A DNA stretch of 64,000 nucleotides from Procambarus clarkii (GCF_040958095.1 NC_091230.1:8429304-8493303), one strand, 5' to 3'. Shown: positions 21,641 through 33,788, counted from the stretch's first letter. The notes: generated by a model not told the origin, from the sequence alone. Program-made: numbers and translations.

Positions 21641-22910
21641 AAGAACATAAGAACAAAGGCAACTGCAGAAGGCCTATTGGCCCATACGAGGCAGCTCCTA
21701 TTTATAACCACCCAATCCCACTCATATACATGTCCAACCCATGCTTGAAAATATCGAGGGACCCCACCTCCACAATGTTACGCGGCAATTGGTTCCACAA
21801 ATCAACAACCCTGTTACTGAACCAGTATTTACCCAAGTCTTTCCTAAATCTAATCTTATCCAATTTATACCCATTGTTTCGTGTTCTGTCTTGTGTTGAT
21901 AATTTTAATACCCTATTAATATCCCCTTTGTTATGTCCATTCACCCACTTGTAAACCTCTATCATGTCGCCCCTAAATCTTCGCCTTTCCAGTGAATGCA
22001 ACTTAAGCTTTGTTAATCTTTCTTCATATGAAAGATTTCTAATTTGGGGAATTAACTTAGTCATCCTAAGCTGGACACGTTCAAGTGAATTTATATTCAT
22101 TCTATAGTACAGCGACCAAAACTGAACTGCATAATCTAAATGGGGCCTAACCAGAGCAGGATATAGCTAAAGAACCAAACCAGGTGTCTTGTTACTAACG
22201 CTTCGATCAATAAATCCCAGTGTCCTATTTGCCTTATTACGAACATTTATGCATTGATCCTTTTGTTTTAAATTCTTACTAATCATAACTCCCAGATCCC
22301 TTTCGCAATCCGACTTCGCAATCTCAACACCATCTAGCTCGTATCTTGTAACTCTATCATCATTACCTAACCTCAGAACTTTACATTTATCAGCATTAAA
22401 CTGCATCTGCCAATCCTTTGACCATTTCAAAACCCTATCTAGATCAACAAGTGATAGTGAGTCCTCCTCCGAATTAATTTCCCTACCGACTTTCGTATCA
22501 TCGGCAAATTTGCAAATGTTGCTACTCAAACCTGAATCTAAATCATTTATATATATTATAAACAACAGAGGTCCCAGGACAGAGCCTTGAGGCACTCCAC
22601 TTACAACATTTTCCCACTCTGACTTGATTCCATTTATACTAACTCTCTGTTTCCTTTGGTATAGCCATGCCCTAATCCAGCTTAATATAGCACCCCCAAT
22701 ACCATGAGACTCTATCTTTTTAATCAGTCTTTCATGTGGCACTGTATCAAAAGCTTTGCTAAAGTCAAGGTATACAACATCGCAATCCTTACCACTATCA
22801 ACTGCCTCAACAATGCTAGAATAAAAAGATAACAAATTTGTTAAACATGAACGGCCATTTATAAAACCATGTTGCGACTCAATTATTAATTTATGTTTTT
22901 CAAGATGTTT
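21641..22910 (-). mobile_element. 5'-truncated CR1 ORF2 3' half with tail
   Basis: Tail 21641-21701, C-terminal domain 21702-22100, a disrupted stretch near 22150-22167 (stop in KTPGLVL), then RT coding to about 22910 (HKLIIESQHGFINGRSCLTNLLSFYSS). FADDTKVG is present; two residues are lost in SLSLVDLDR. It ends in a triplicated TTTTTCAAGATG at the inverted junction with the next copy. Confidence 0.85.
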
Positions 22911-22952
22911 TTCAAGATGTTTTTCAAGAAGAAGATTAATTTATGTTTTTTC

Positions 22953-24595
22953 AATATGCCTTCAGCCGAACAAGTCTATGTGGGTGGGGACGAGGACAGG
23001 TTGACGAGTTTAGCAGTTACCAGGGAGGATGTTCTTAAACAAATAGTAAAACTCAAACCAAACAAATCCCCAGGGCCGGATGAAGTGTTTGCTAGGGTGC
23101 TTAAAGAATGCAAAGAGGAGCTTTGTGACCCACTGTCAACCATATTTAATAAATCAATAGAGTCAGGCAGAGTGCCAGAGTTTTGGAAAGTTGCTAATGT
23201 GATACCAGTTTTTAAGAAAGGAGATAGATCACTTGCGTCTAACTATCGACCAATTAGCCTAACGTCTATTGTGGGAAAGTTACTCGAATCTATAATAGCA
23301 AATAAAATTCGTCTTCATCTTGAAAAACATAAATTAATAATTGAGTCGCAACATGGTTTTATAAATGGCCGTTCATGTTTAACAAATTTGTTATCTTTTT
23401 ATTCTAGCATTGTTGAGGCAGTTGATAGTGGTAAGGATTGCGATGTTGTATACCTTGACTTTAGCAAAGCTTTTGATACAGTGCCACATGAAAGACTGAT
23501 TAAAAAAATAGAGTCTCATGGTATTGGGGGTGCTATATTAAGCTGGATTAGGGCATGGCTATACCAAAGGAAACAGAGAGTTAGTATAAATGGAATCAAG
23601 TCAGAGTGGGAAAATGTTGTAAGTGGAGTGCCTCAAGGCTCTGTCCTGGGACCTCTGTTGTTTATAATATATATAAATGATTTAGATTCAGGTTTGAGTA
23701 GCAACATTTGCAAATTTGCCGATGATACGAAAATCGGTAGGGAAATTAATTCGGAGGAGGACTCACTATCACTTCAAGTTGATCTAGATAGGGTTTTGAA
23801 ATGGTCAAAGGATTGGCAGATGCAGTTTAATGCTGATAAATGTAAAGTTCTGAGGTTAGGTAATGATGATAGAGTTACAAGATACGAGCTAGATGGTGTT
23901 GTGATTGCGAAGTCGGATTGCGAAAGGGATCTGGGAGTTATGATTAGTAAGAATTTAAAACAAAAGGATCAATGCATAAATGTTCGTAATAAGGCAAATC
24001 GGACACTTGGATTTATTAATCGCAGCGTTAGTAACAAGACACCTGGTGTGGTTCTCAAGCTATATCTTGCTCTAGTTAGGCCCCATTTAGATTATGCAGT
24101 TCAGTTTTGGTCGCCATATTATAGAATGGATATAAATTCACTTGAACGTGTCCAGCGTAGGATGACTAAGTTAATTCCCCAAATTAGAAATCTTTCATAT
24201 GAAGAAAGATTAACAAAGCTTAAGTTGCATTCACTGGAAAGGCGAAGAGTTAGGGGTGACATGATAGAGGTTTACAAGTGGATGAATGGACATAACCGGG
24301 GGGATATTAATAGGGTATTAAAAGTATCAACACAGGACAGAACACGAAACAATGGATATAAATTGGATAAGTTTAGATTTAGGAAAGACTTGGGTAAATA
24401 CTGGTTCAGTAACAGGGTTGTTGATTTGTGGAACCAATTGCCGCGTAACATTGTGGAGGTGGGGTCCCTCGATTGTTTCAAGCACGGGTTGGACAAGTAT
24501 ATGAGTGGGATTGGGTGGTTATAGAATAGGAGCTGCCTCGTATGGGCCAATAGGCCTTCTGCAGTTACCTTTGTTCTTATGTTCTTATGTTCTTA
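22953..24595 (+). mobile_element. 5'-truncated CR1 ORF2 3' half with tail, open frame (B-type)
   Basis: Open coding from NMPSAEQVYVGGDE through the complete RT and C-terminal domain to a stop at 24522-24524, followed by the 3' UTR module and three octamers (24525-24595). RT catalytic motifs are intact. It is very close to the ORF2 at 13541-16477, so it is a recent insertion. It is head-to-head with the preceding minus-strand copy. Confidence 0.9.
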
Positions 24596-24892
24596 AGACG
24601 AATTTTATTTGCTATTATAGATTCGAGTAACTTTCCCACAATAGACGTTAGGCTAATTGGTCGATAGTTAGACGCAAGTGATCTATCTCCTTTCTTAAAA
24701 ACTGGTATCACATTAGCAACTTTCCAAAACTCTGGCACTCTGCCTGACTCTATTGATTTATTAAATATGGTTGACAGTGGGTCACAAAGCTCCTCTTTGC
24801 ATTCTTTAAGCACCCTGGCAAACACTTCATCCGGCCCTGGGGATTTGTTTGGTTTGAGTTTTACTATTTGTTTAAGAACATCCTCCCTGGTA
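24596..24892 (-). mobile_element. Internal CR1 RT fragment
   Basis: Minus-strand RT fingers region from TREDVLKQIVKLKPNKSPGPDE to IIANKIRL with neither 5' nor 3' element end. It sits directly on the tail of the preceding copy, so it did not arrive by simple 3'-anchored insertion; recombination, template switching or misassembly are options. Confidence 0.8.
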
Positions 24893-24955
24893 CATGATAG
24901 GGGTGACATGATAGAGGTTTACAAGTGGATGAATGGACATAACCGGGGGGATATT
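24893..24955 (+). mobile_element. Short CR1 C-terminal-domain fragment
   Basis: About 60 bp of plus-strand coding (RGDMIEVYKWMNGHNRGDI) wedged between two minus-strand segments. Confidence 0.7.
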
Positions 24956-26290
24956 AAGAACATAAGAACATAAGAACATAAGAACAAAGGTAACTGCAGA
25001 AGGCCTATTGGCCCATACGAGGCAGCTCCTATTCTATAACCACCCAATCCCACTCATATACTTGTCCAACCCGTGCTTGAAACAATCGAGGGACCCCACC
25101 TCCACAATGTTACGCGGCAATTGGTTCCACAAATCAACAACCCTGTTACTGAACCAGTATTTACCCAAGTCTTTCCTAAATCTAAACTTATCCAATTTAT
25201 ACCCATTGTTTCGTGTTCTGTCCTGTGTTGATACTTTTAATACCCTATTAATATCCCCCCGGTTATGTCCATTCATCCACTTGTAAACCTCTATCATGTC
25301 ACCCCTAACTCTTCGCCTTTCCAGTGAATGCAACTTAAGCTTTGTTAATCTTTCTTCATATGAAAGATTTCTAATTTGGGGAATTAACTTAGTCATCCTA
25401 CGCTGGACACGTTCAAGTGAATTTATATCCATTCTATAATATGGCGACCAAAACTGAACTGCATAATCTAAATGGGGCCTAACTAGAGCAAGATATAGCT
25501 TGAGAACCACACCAGGTGTCTTGTTACTAACGCTGCGATTAATAAATCCAAGTGTCCGATTTGCCTTATTACGAACATTTATGCATTGATCCTTTTGTTT
25601 TAAATTCTTACTAATCATAACTCCCAGATCCCTTTCGCAATCCGACTTCGCAATCACAACACCATCTAGCTCGTATCTTGTAACTCTATCATCATTACCT
25701 AACCTCAGAACTTTACATTTATCAGCATTAAACTGCATCTGCCAATCCTTTGACCATTTCAAAACCCTATCTAGATCAACTTGAAGTGATAGTGAGTCCT
25801 CCTCCGAATTAATTTCCCTACCGATTTTCGTATCATCGGCAAATTTGCAAATGTTGCTACTCAAACCTGAATCTAAATCATTTATATATATTATAAACAA
25901 CAGAGGTCCCAGGACAGAGCCTTGAGGCACTCCACTTACAACATTTTCCCACTCTGACTTGATTCCATTTATACTAACTCTCTGTTTCCTTTGGTATAGC
26001 CATGCCCTAATCCAGCTTAATATAGCACCCCCAATACCATGAGACTCTATCTTTTTAATCAGTCTTTCATGTGGCACTGTATCAAAAGCTTTGCTAAAGT
26101 CAAGGTATACAACATCGCAATCCTTACCACTATCAACTGCCTCAACAATGCTAGAATAAAAAGATAACAAATTTGTTAAACATGAACGGCCATTTATAAA
26201 ACCATGTTGCGACTCAATTATTAATTTATGTTTTTCAAGATGAAGACGAATTTTATTAATTTATGTTTTTCAAGATGAAGACGAATTTTA
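24956..26290 (-). mobile_element. 5'-truncated CR1 ORF2 3' half with tail (B-type)
   Basis: Four octamers and 3' UTR at 24956-25033, then open coding 25034-26170 and on to about 26250 (LEKHKLIIESQHGF...). RT motifs SKAFDTVPHERL, GVPQGSVLGP and FADDTKIG are intact. It mirrors the plus-strand copy at 23370-24595 almost exactly. The 5' junction holds a tandem duplication of about 40 bp (26220-26295). Confidence 0.88.
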
Positions 26291-26291
26291 T

Positions 26292-26585
26292 TTATTAATA
26301 GGGTATTAAAAGTATCAACACAGGACAGAACACGAAACAATGGATATAAATTGGATAAGTTTAGATTTAGGAAAGACTTGGGTAAATACTGGTTCAGTAA
26401 CAGGGTTGTTGATTTGTGGAACCAATTGCCGCGTAACATTGTGGAGGTGGGGTCCCTCGATTGTTTCAAGCACGGGTTGGACAAGTATATGAGTGGGATT
26501 GGGTGGTTATAGAATAGGAGCTGCCTCGTATGGGCCAATAGGCCTTCTGCAGTTACCTTTGTTCTTATGTTCTTATGTTCTTATT
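26292..26585 (+). mobile_element. 5'-truncated CR1 3' end
   Basis: Starts at [17 protein letters not shown], stop at 26509-26511, 3' UTR module and three octamers to about 26585, where a diverged minus-strand copy begins. Confidence 0.85.
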
Positions 26586-27655
26586 AGTATTCGATCTATT
26601 CAATTCATATGGTATACCTGGGCTTTGCTTAGAATATTTTTAAATATGTTATATTCTGAATCCACATCGAAATCCCTTTTTCCGTCACCTGTCACTGGGT
26701 TCACGTCTAGCCCACACTCCATCCCCAAGATATTCAAATCTATATGACCCAAAAAATATCTTAGGCTATTGAAATCAGATTTTCGAAAATCAGGCACTTT
26801 AACAGAATTTTCTCCTACATATCTATTCCATTCTATGCTAAATCTGATTTCTTTATGATCACTGTTCCCTAGCTCACTCCCTATTTCCATGTATTAAATT
26901 TGTATCCCTGTTAGTTAACACTAAATCTAAAATATTATTTCCCCGCGTTGGTTCCTTAATATGTTGCGTAAAAAAGTAATTGTTAGATTTAGATGCTCTA
27001 GATATTTCATCCCTTAGATGCTTTGCTTCCATTCTGTCTAAATTTGGTGGCCTACATATAACTCCTATTATAATATTATTTGCTTTTTCGTTTAATTCTA
27101 TCCAAATAGTTTCTGTGTGTGGCTCAGTTTTGATTCCCTCTTTGAGACTACATTTCAAATTGTCCCATATATGGCTACTTCCCCTCCTCGTCTAATATAT
27201 CTATCTGTGAGAAATAGTTTAAATCCATTTATTTGATATTCAGCTAATAGTTCTCGATTTTCTACATTCATCCACGTTTCGGTAAGTGCAATAATATCCA
27301 TTTTTTCTGTACAGACAAGAGCATTTAACTCGTTTATTTTGTTTCTTAGACTTCTACTGTTAGTGTAATATACCCTAAGTGAATTGTTATTTTGAGGCCA
27401 TTCTCTTTCCCTGATCATTTTGCAAATTTGTTTCTCCAACAAACACATACTTTTATTACCTCCTTCCTCCATATCAATTCCCATACCACTATCTACTAAC
27501 AGTTTAAACCTAAACAAATGCCTCTAACCACTGGTTCCAACGAGTTTGTTACCATTTCCAACCAAAATATTTATCAACCATAATAACAGTTGGAGCTCCA
27601 GCTACACACACACACACACACCCTAACACTGTGACTACCTGCACCTGAATCTATG
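26583..27655 (-). pseudogene. Older CR1 copy: ORF2 endonuclease with most of ORF1 deleted
   Basis: Endonuclease coding in three frames (26600-26890, 26874-27158, 27155-27484), with motifs LTETWM, GVICRPPN, NILDLVLTN and SDHKEI but losses around GDFN. It is more diverged than neighbouring copies. Upstream, ORF1 is reduced to its last codons (SLEPVV) joined directly to the 5' leader, which contains a (CA)n run at 27604-27622. This is an internally deleted element and cannot encode ORF1. Confidence 0.8.
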
Positions 27656-28220
27656 ATGACAAAGTTATTCCCCCAAATTAGAAACCTGTTATATGAAGAG
27701 AGAGAGAGATTAACAAAGCTTAAATTGCATTCACTGGAAAGGCGAAGAGTCAGAGGTGACATGATAGAGGTTTACAAGTGGGTCAATGGACATAAAGTTA
27801 GTGGGTCAAAGTAGATATTAATAGGGTATTAAAAGTATCAACACAAGACAGAACACGACCAATGGATATAAACTGGATACGTTTACATTTTGGAAAGACC
27901 TGGGTAAATACTGGTTCGGTAAGAGGGTTGATAATTTGTGGAACCAATTGCCACGTAACGTGGTGGAGGTGAGGTCCCCTTGATTGTTTCAAGTGTGGGT
28001 TGGACATGTGGGGTCCCTCGATTGTTTCAAGCGCGAATTGGACAAGTATATGAATGGGATTGGGTGGTTATAGATAGGAGCTGCCTCGTATGGGCCAATA
28101 GGCCTTCTGCAGTTACCTTTGTTCTTATATATATTAGTGGGATTGGGTAGTCATAAATTGGAGCTGCCTTGTATGGGCCAATTGGCCTTCTGCAGTCACC
28201 TTTATTCTTATGTTCTTATC
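27656..28220 (+). mobile_element. Diverged CR1 3' ends, two tails in tandem
   Basis: C-terminal-domain relic from about 27660 with several indels and an internal duplication around 27990-28030 (the GGGGTCCC...GATTGTTTCAAG segment occurs twice). Tail module at 28073-28128, then a second, more diverged tail at 28138-28220 ending in octamers. Older than the B-type copies. Confidence 0.8.
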
Positions 28221-28429
28221 TTGTTACATTTGAGGGCCAATTTTCGTCTGGTGTTTGCGTTGCCCTTGAACTCGCTGGGCGAAATGAAGAGCACAGAGCA
28301 AATACTTTTGTCTTCGTCCTTGTAGACGGACGCAAGGCCATTCTCGTCGACGTCAGTGTTGGCTCTGAAGATCCTCTTGGTGTTGGTTGCGGGAGTTTCG
28401 GGTGGTCCGTCGTCGTAATCGGCACTTTT
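28211..28429 (-). other. Candidate coding fragment of unknown origin
   Basis: An open minus-strand frame of about 73 codons with no relation to CR1. It includes DYDDGPPETP and FRANTDVDENGLASVYKD, and third positions are rich in C. Composition is GC-rich against AT-rich flanks. It ends in the octamer tail and starts just after an A-rich stretch. It could be an exon, a gene fragment or part of an unlisted repeat. I do not recognise the protein. Confidence 0.3.
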
Positions 28430-28530
28430 TTATTATTTTTTAAAATTAGTAACAAGTGAGGCAGCGTCCAGCAGCTTGCAGATTCACCTCACTTTCCTGG
28501 AACCTCACATCACATCCACCTTGCACCACC

Positions 28531-28560
28531 TATATATTAACTTGCAGACAAGAGATCAGT
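28531..28560 (+). promoter_or_regulatory. TATA box and arthropod initiator of the UBE4-like gene
   Basis: TATATATTA starts at 28531 and TCAGT (arthropod Inr consensus TCAGT/TCAKTY) lies at 28556-28560. This puts TATA about 27 bp upstream of the Inr A, close to normal spacing. The predicted leader is about 94 nt, with a pyrimidine-rich repeat (TTACTTACTTACTTCC) before the ATG. Spacing and position support a real core promoter, but no transcript evidence is available here. Confidence 0.5.
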
Positions 28561-28651
28561 TATTAAATTGCATTTGGATGAGACTTTTTTGAGCTGTAAC
28601 TCTCTTACTCTTACTTACTTACTTCCAATCTTACTTCCAATCTCCGAGACA

Positions 28652-29986
28652 ATGGATTCCACTGTTCAATGTGATTATTTTCCTAGTCTTCCACGCTCGA
28701 TCTTGGCCGACGTAAGGACCCTCCCTGAAGAATTTACTGCCGACCAGATTTTAGAATTTATTGACAAGTCAGAAGACAGTCTTATTGTCTTGCATAATAA
28801 CAATTCAACGATGATATCCGCTAGCAAATTACAGCTTGGAATTTTGTGCGCATTAACTCTTTCCTTGCGTACGCCTTCGGTAAGGATGACTGGGCAATGG
28901 GAAGATGTACTTTGGAAAATTACTGACCTAGCAACAGACTGGAAGCCTGAAAATAACATAAATTTAGGTGCACTGGAGTTTACTACCTTGAAACCCTGGA
29001 TACTAACAATATTCACAGACCCGGAATTGTGCCCTAACCCATACATGCGTCTGAAAATGATTCACTTAATCAACTTTTGGCCAAATAATTTCTTGCAAGA
29101 TGCCACCTCGGGAATCCAAGCAGTTGCAGGGCTGGTGATCAATAGTAGATATATGGATCTTGATCATTTTATGTCAGATAATCACGATATGACTTTATTT
29201 ATAAGTTTTGCAAAGATGTTAATAAGCCTATATGAATATGGCCACCTAGCTGCTACTGCTGCAGCAGCCTTAGACCAGGTAAGGAGAATTAATGTCGGTC
29301 GAGAAGCTTCCTTACTCTACCATCTAGTGCAGCTCTTAAAGCAAGCGGCAGAGGCTACCCTTGAGGAATATAAACTAGATAAATATGTACAGTATGCTAT
29401 ATGTTTTTTCGAATATCTCTTGTGTCTGTTTAAGATGCTGTTCGCACCGCCCACCAGGAAGGCGTATGGAGGTCCTGGACTGGCTAAGATCGCTGCAGAT
29501 ACCCTAGTTACCATCACGGTTTCCATTGTTACAATTGGTTCGACGTTACAAGATAAGGAGGGAAGCGGTTACTTGAATCTCTTGTCCAACTTAAATGAAA
29601 TTTACGAAGCAATATCAGTACGCAGAGAAATAAGGTCAGTTTTCCAGGTTCTGCGACATGATCACGCACAGCATCTGTTATCCCTTAGCAAGAAGGCAGC
29701 AGATTTCGGCTGTTTCTTCCGTCATTTCCAAATACCGTATCAGGAATCATCAGAAGAAGTCCCGGAGGAGTTCAGAGACAGCGTGACGCAGTCGCTGATG
29801 GAGGCGCCTGTACTGCTGCACTCGTCCATGATGGTGATAGACGAGTCGACGCTGGTCCGCCTGTTGCTGGAGTCCCCCTCCGACCCCTTTACGCGTCGCC
29901 CTCTGGACTACGGCTCCTACAGTCGCCTTCCCCAACTCCATCTGGACATTCTTGCATGGAAGAATAACACCCAAATTACCGGTTAA
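28652..29986 (+). CDS. Intronless UBE4/Ufd2-like U-box protein
   Basis: 444 aa from ATG 28652, which has a strong context (A at -3, G at +4); the upstream TTG reading is ignored. Residues about 110-360 resemble the Ufd2 core, for example PNPYMRLKMIHLINFW at 128-143, matching the NPYLRAK signature of E4 factors. Residues about 370-438 form a U-box: VPEEFRDSVTQSLMEAPVLL, then SPSDPFTRRPLD, as in the UBE4A/UBE4B C-terminus. The U-box recruits E2 for ubiquitin chain extension (E4 activity). It is much shorter than UBE4 proteins (about 1000 aa or more), lacks the N-terminus and has no introns, so it is probably a retrogene. The DP of the U-box start is DS and an inserted M is seen in SSMMV, so activity is uncertain. 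The frame is fully intact. Confidence 0.75.
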   Translation: MDSTVQCDYFPSLPRSILADVRTLPEEFTADQILEFIDKSEDSLIVLHNNNSTMISASKLQLGILCALTLSLRTPSVRMTGQWEDVLWKITDLATDWKPENNINLGALEFTTLKPWILTIFTDPELCPNPYMRLKMIHLINFWPNNFLQDATSGIQAVAGLVINSRYMDLDHFMSDNHDMTLFISFAKMLISLYEYGHLAATAAAALDQVRRINVGREASLLYHLVQLLKQAAEATLEEYKLDKYVQYAICFFEYLLCLFKMLFAPPTRKAYGGPGLAKIAADTLVTITVSIVTIGSTLQDKEGSGYLNLLSNLNEIYEAISVRREIRSVFQVLRHDHAQHLLSLSKKAADFGCFFRHFQIPYQESSEEVPEEFRDSVTQSLMEAPVLLHSSMMVIDESTLVRLLLESPSDPFTRRPLDYGSYSRLPQLHLDILAWKNNTQITG

Positions 29987-30128
29987 TATGATGCAAAAAA
30001 TAAAAAAATTATGGGAATGTTGAAGCATGATAGAGTTTGCCAACGTTGCCAACATTTTTTGCAATTTTATTCGGACATGGTAATGGAGTTTACTGAATCT
30101 GAATATGTTGTGCAATTTTCTTTTAATC

Positions 30129-30134
30129 AATAAA
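30129..30134 (+). terminator. Polyadenylation signal AATAAA of the UBE4-like gene
   Basis: A canonical AATAAA lies 143 nt after the stop codon. Another AATAAA-like run at about 29999-30006 (AAAATAAAAAAA) is an alternative. Confidence 0.5.
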
Positions 30135-30140
30135 CCTACA

Positions 30141-30507
30141 AAAGTGACTGTTTATTAAGATTTTATTTTCATCTATTTAACAAAATTTTAAAATATCTGT
30201 CAGAATCATTGTGAGGAAATTTGAAGAAAGAGAAAAGTTTTGATTTAGATGAGTTAATACTGGGAATTATATATGTTTTAATTTATATTTACAAATTATA
30301 ATCATTGTCATGCTCAATTAAATTCAAGCATTCCTATCTAATATTAATGACTACCTAACAGGCAACTTCCCTCAGTCTGTACCTAATTCTTTAGATGACG
30401 AATACCACAATTCATTCAATTACAAATAATTTCATTACCCCTGATGAGATACTTACCTTTATTTGCCAAAAAAAAATTAAATTCTTCAACCTTTCCTGAT
30501 TTTCACA
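30141..30507. other. AT-rich spacer, no gene seen
   Basis: AT-rich sequence without an open frame, RNA gene or recognised repeat. Confidence 0.5.
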
Positions 30508-30955
30508 CATAAGAACAAAGGTAACTGCAGAAGGCCTATTGGCCCATACGAGGCAGCTCCTATCTATAACCACCCAATCCCACTCATATACATGGCTTGA
30601 AACAATCCAGGGACCCCACCTCCACAATGTTACGCGGCAATTGGTTTCACAAATCAACAACCCTGTTACGAACCAGTATTTACCCAAGTCTTTCCTAAAT
30701 CTAAACTTATCCAATTTATACCCATTGTTTCGTGTTCTGTCTTGTGTTGATACTTTTAATACCCTGTTAATATCCTCTTTGTTATGTCCATTCATCCACT
30801 TGTATACCTCTATCATGTCACCCCTAACTTTTCGTCTTTCCAGTGAATGCAACTTAAGCTTTGTTAATCTTTCTTCATATGAAAGATTTCTAATTTGGGG
30901 AATTAACTTTGTCGTCCTTCGCTGGACACGTTCAAGTGAATTTATATCCATTCAA
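30508..30955 (-). mobile_element. 5'-truncated CR1 3' end, lightly decayed
   Basis: Tail and 3' UTR at 30508-30570 followed by the ORF2 C-terminal domain up to MDINSLERVQRRTTK at 30951. Small deletions (loss of an 11-bp segment near 30597, 1 nt near 30670) break the frame. Confidence 0.85.
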
Positions 30956-30974
30956 TAGTTAGTAGCTAGTAACG

Positions 30975-31740
30975 GATATCGACCGAAAAGCATAGTTTTA
31001 CCTGTTATAGGTGTGGCATTTATACCTATACTTACGAAATGAACGGTATGGTAAACAACACAGCTCAATTCCAACACAATGTCACACAAAATAATTATAA
31101 AAAATTAAATATATCGAAATCTATGAAAATAAAATTCATCGATGCAATCGGAAACATTGAAATGGAATTCGTGACATATAGTATAGCGTGCATGTTGCTC
31201 CTATGTGCAACAGATGGCGCTGTTTATAAAAAAAAACGCATGTTTTTACCTGTCACAGGGGGTGGCATCTATACAGTAGGTATATGAAAACATGTGCCAA
31301 TTCGAATGCAACGTTGAATCAAAATTTCAAAGCAATCGGTGAAGAACTTTTTGAGATTACAGCGTGTGTTGCTCTTATGTCCAACAGATGGCGTTGTTTA
31401 AAAAAAAATAAACATGTTTTTCCTGTCACAGGTGAGGCATGTATGTAGTAGATATATAAAAAGACGTGCCTATTTGAATGTAACGTTGTGTCAAAATTTC
31501 AAAGCCATCGGTAAAGAGGTTTCAAAGATTTCCCTCACATGGAAAAACACATGAAAAACAGTTTTCCAGAAAAAGCAAGTTTTTTACCGACACAGACGGG
31601 ACAGCTATATGGTATGTATATAAAAACCTGCTCGGATGCGATTGGAACGTTGTGTGAAAATTTCAAAGCAATCGGTGAAGAACTTTCGGAGATTAGCGAT
31701 TTTGAACAAACGAATATTTTCATTTTTATTTATATAGATA
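30975..31740. repeat. Degenerate tandem repeat, four units
   Basis: Four imperfect units share the order CCTGTCACAGG / GGCAT...TATA / AACGTTG...AAATTTCAAAGC.ATCGGT / CAACAGATGGCG. The CCTGT-like landmark lies at 31001, 31249, 31422 and 31587, giving spacings of 248, 173 and 165 bp. Small open frames within it look incidental. Such an A+T-rich dispersed tandem repeat fits a crustacean genome; its family is not known to me. Confidence 0.6.
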
Positions 31741-31794
31741 TATGTATATATAACACACTTGCATGAACTCACAAGAAACTTTTAGCAAACAGAA

Positions 31795-31885
31795 CACTTT
31801 CTCTTACGAGAAAATCAAACCAGGGGCCAGCAAATGCCAGGCCAGAGCCTTAATCACTAGACCAACCTCAGATCGTCAAAGGGAA
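31795..31885 (-). repeat. tRNA-derived SINE head
   Basis: The minus strand reads GGTTGGTCTAGTGATTAAGG, a good pol III A box (TGGTCTAGTGG-like), followed about 45 nt later by GGTTTGATTTTC, a weakened B box (GGTTCGANTCC). The spacing is that of a tRNA. The body downstream is not recognised. Confidence 0.6.
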
Positions 31886-32149
31886 CTACGATGGGTTTTC
31901 CACCACGTAGTCCCCCTCCCCAACGACACCAGAGTTTAATGAAGTACTCATCACTCATACATTTATCTACTTCATCATACATCATCAAGTCACATATGAG
32001 GCATGATGAAAGAAATTCAGTAGGGGAAAAATATCTGTGAGGTAAGGGAAGGTAAGTTAATAATGAGGTGCAAGTATTTAATTAGTATGATTATATAGCA
32101 CTTGTTAAGGATATTACGATGAGCTGAAATATATAAGGACGTATTGAAG

Positions 32150-32270
32150 GAATAGAAAGCTACCACTTGGACCCTCGGGGATCGAACGCGGACACTGCAA
32201 GAAGCGAGAGGACGGATTGGAGTACCGGTTTCCAAGCACTTGGACCATCGAGGATGGAACACAAACGTAT
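32150..32270 (-). repeat. Tandem B-box-bearing SINE fragments
   Basis: On the minus strand two similar blocks occur about 80 bp apart: GTTCCATCCTCGATGGTCC near 32262-32240 and GTTCGATCCCCGAGGGTCC near 32185-32165, each followed by AAGTG. The second is a good pol III B box. Probably 3' halves of a tRNA-derived SINE. Confidence 0.5.
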
Positions 32271-32435
32271 TTTATAAGCAGCCCAGATCTAATAAATGTT
32301 AGCAAATTGAAGTGAACACAGTTATTCTCACCAATTATGTATGGTATACAAATTAGTTATTGAACTTGGAATTTATGCAATAAAATATTAGTTTTTGCAC
32401 AAGCTGTTTATAGGCATAGATGATCACCTAGACAC

Positions 32436-32685
32436 GTTCACATAAGAGCGCTGAACACAAGGTACCATCTGGGAGGTGAAATCCTGCAAGAGTCAAATAG
32501 AGAGAAAGATCTGGGGATCGATATCACACCGAACCTGTCCCCAGAGGCCCACATCCATCAAAAGGATATCATCAGCGACATATGCTAGACTAGCCAATAT
32601 AAGAACTGCCTTTAGAAACTTGTGTAAGGAATCGTTCAGGACCCTTATAACACTTATGTAAGACTAATCCTGGAGTCTGCATTAT

Positions 32686-32690
<5 letters not shown>
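32436..32690 (+). mobile_element. Non-LTR RT C-terminal relic
   Basis: Translated pieces across frames read YHLGGEILQESNREKDLGID, TPNLSPEAHI, YARLANIRTAFRNLCKES and RLILESA, the region after the RT catalytic core (a motif like EKDLGV then ...RPILEYA). It is a different LINE family from CR1 A/B. Frameshifted, not functional. Confidence 0.65.
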
Positions 32691-33623
<933 letters not shown>

Positions 33624-33788
33624 ATAATAATAATCTAAATCTTCCCACCCTCCATAATAGTGTCTAACAAGATCTCTCCTCCGTGCCCATAGGTCCGTTG
33701 TGGGGTCTTCTTCCTCGTCCTTCTCGTCCCCCTGGGTTGAAGATGACGACTCATCATCATCATCTAGAGTGTGAATGGGGTAGTATGG

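Noticed and set aside
24596..24892. Twin-priming product (5' inversion) as the explanation for this inverted fragment
   Set aside because: It lies beyond the 3' tail of the plus copy, not at its 5' side, and has neither element end.
1..28200. CRISPR-like arrays, since many direct repeats recur
   Set aside because: Repeats are LINE copies of hundreds of bases in both orientations, not short regularly spaced repeats, and the genome is eukaryotic.
28568..28651. N-terminal extension of the UBE4-like protein (28 residues)
   Set aside because: It starts from TTG, lies partly in the predicted leader after the Inr, and the ATG at 28652 has a strong context.
31795..31885. Functional tRNA gene
   Set aside because: A and B box-like words are present on the minus strand, but the B box is mutated and no cloverleaf with acceptor and anticodon arms could be folded, so a SINE head is the better call.
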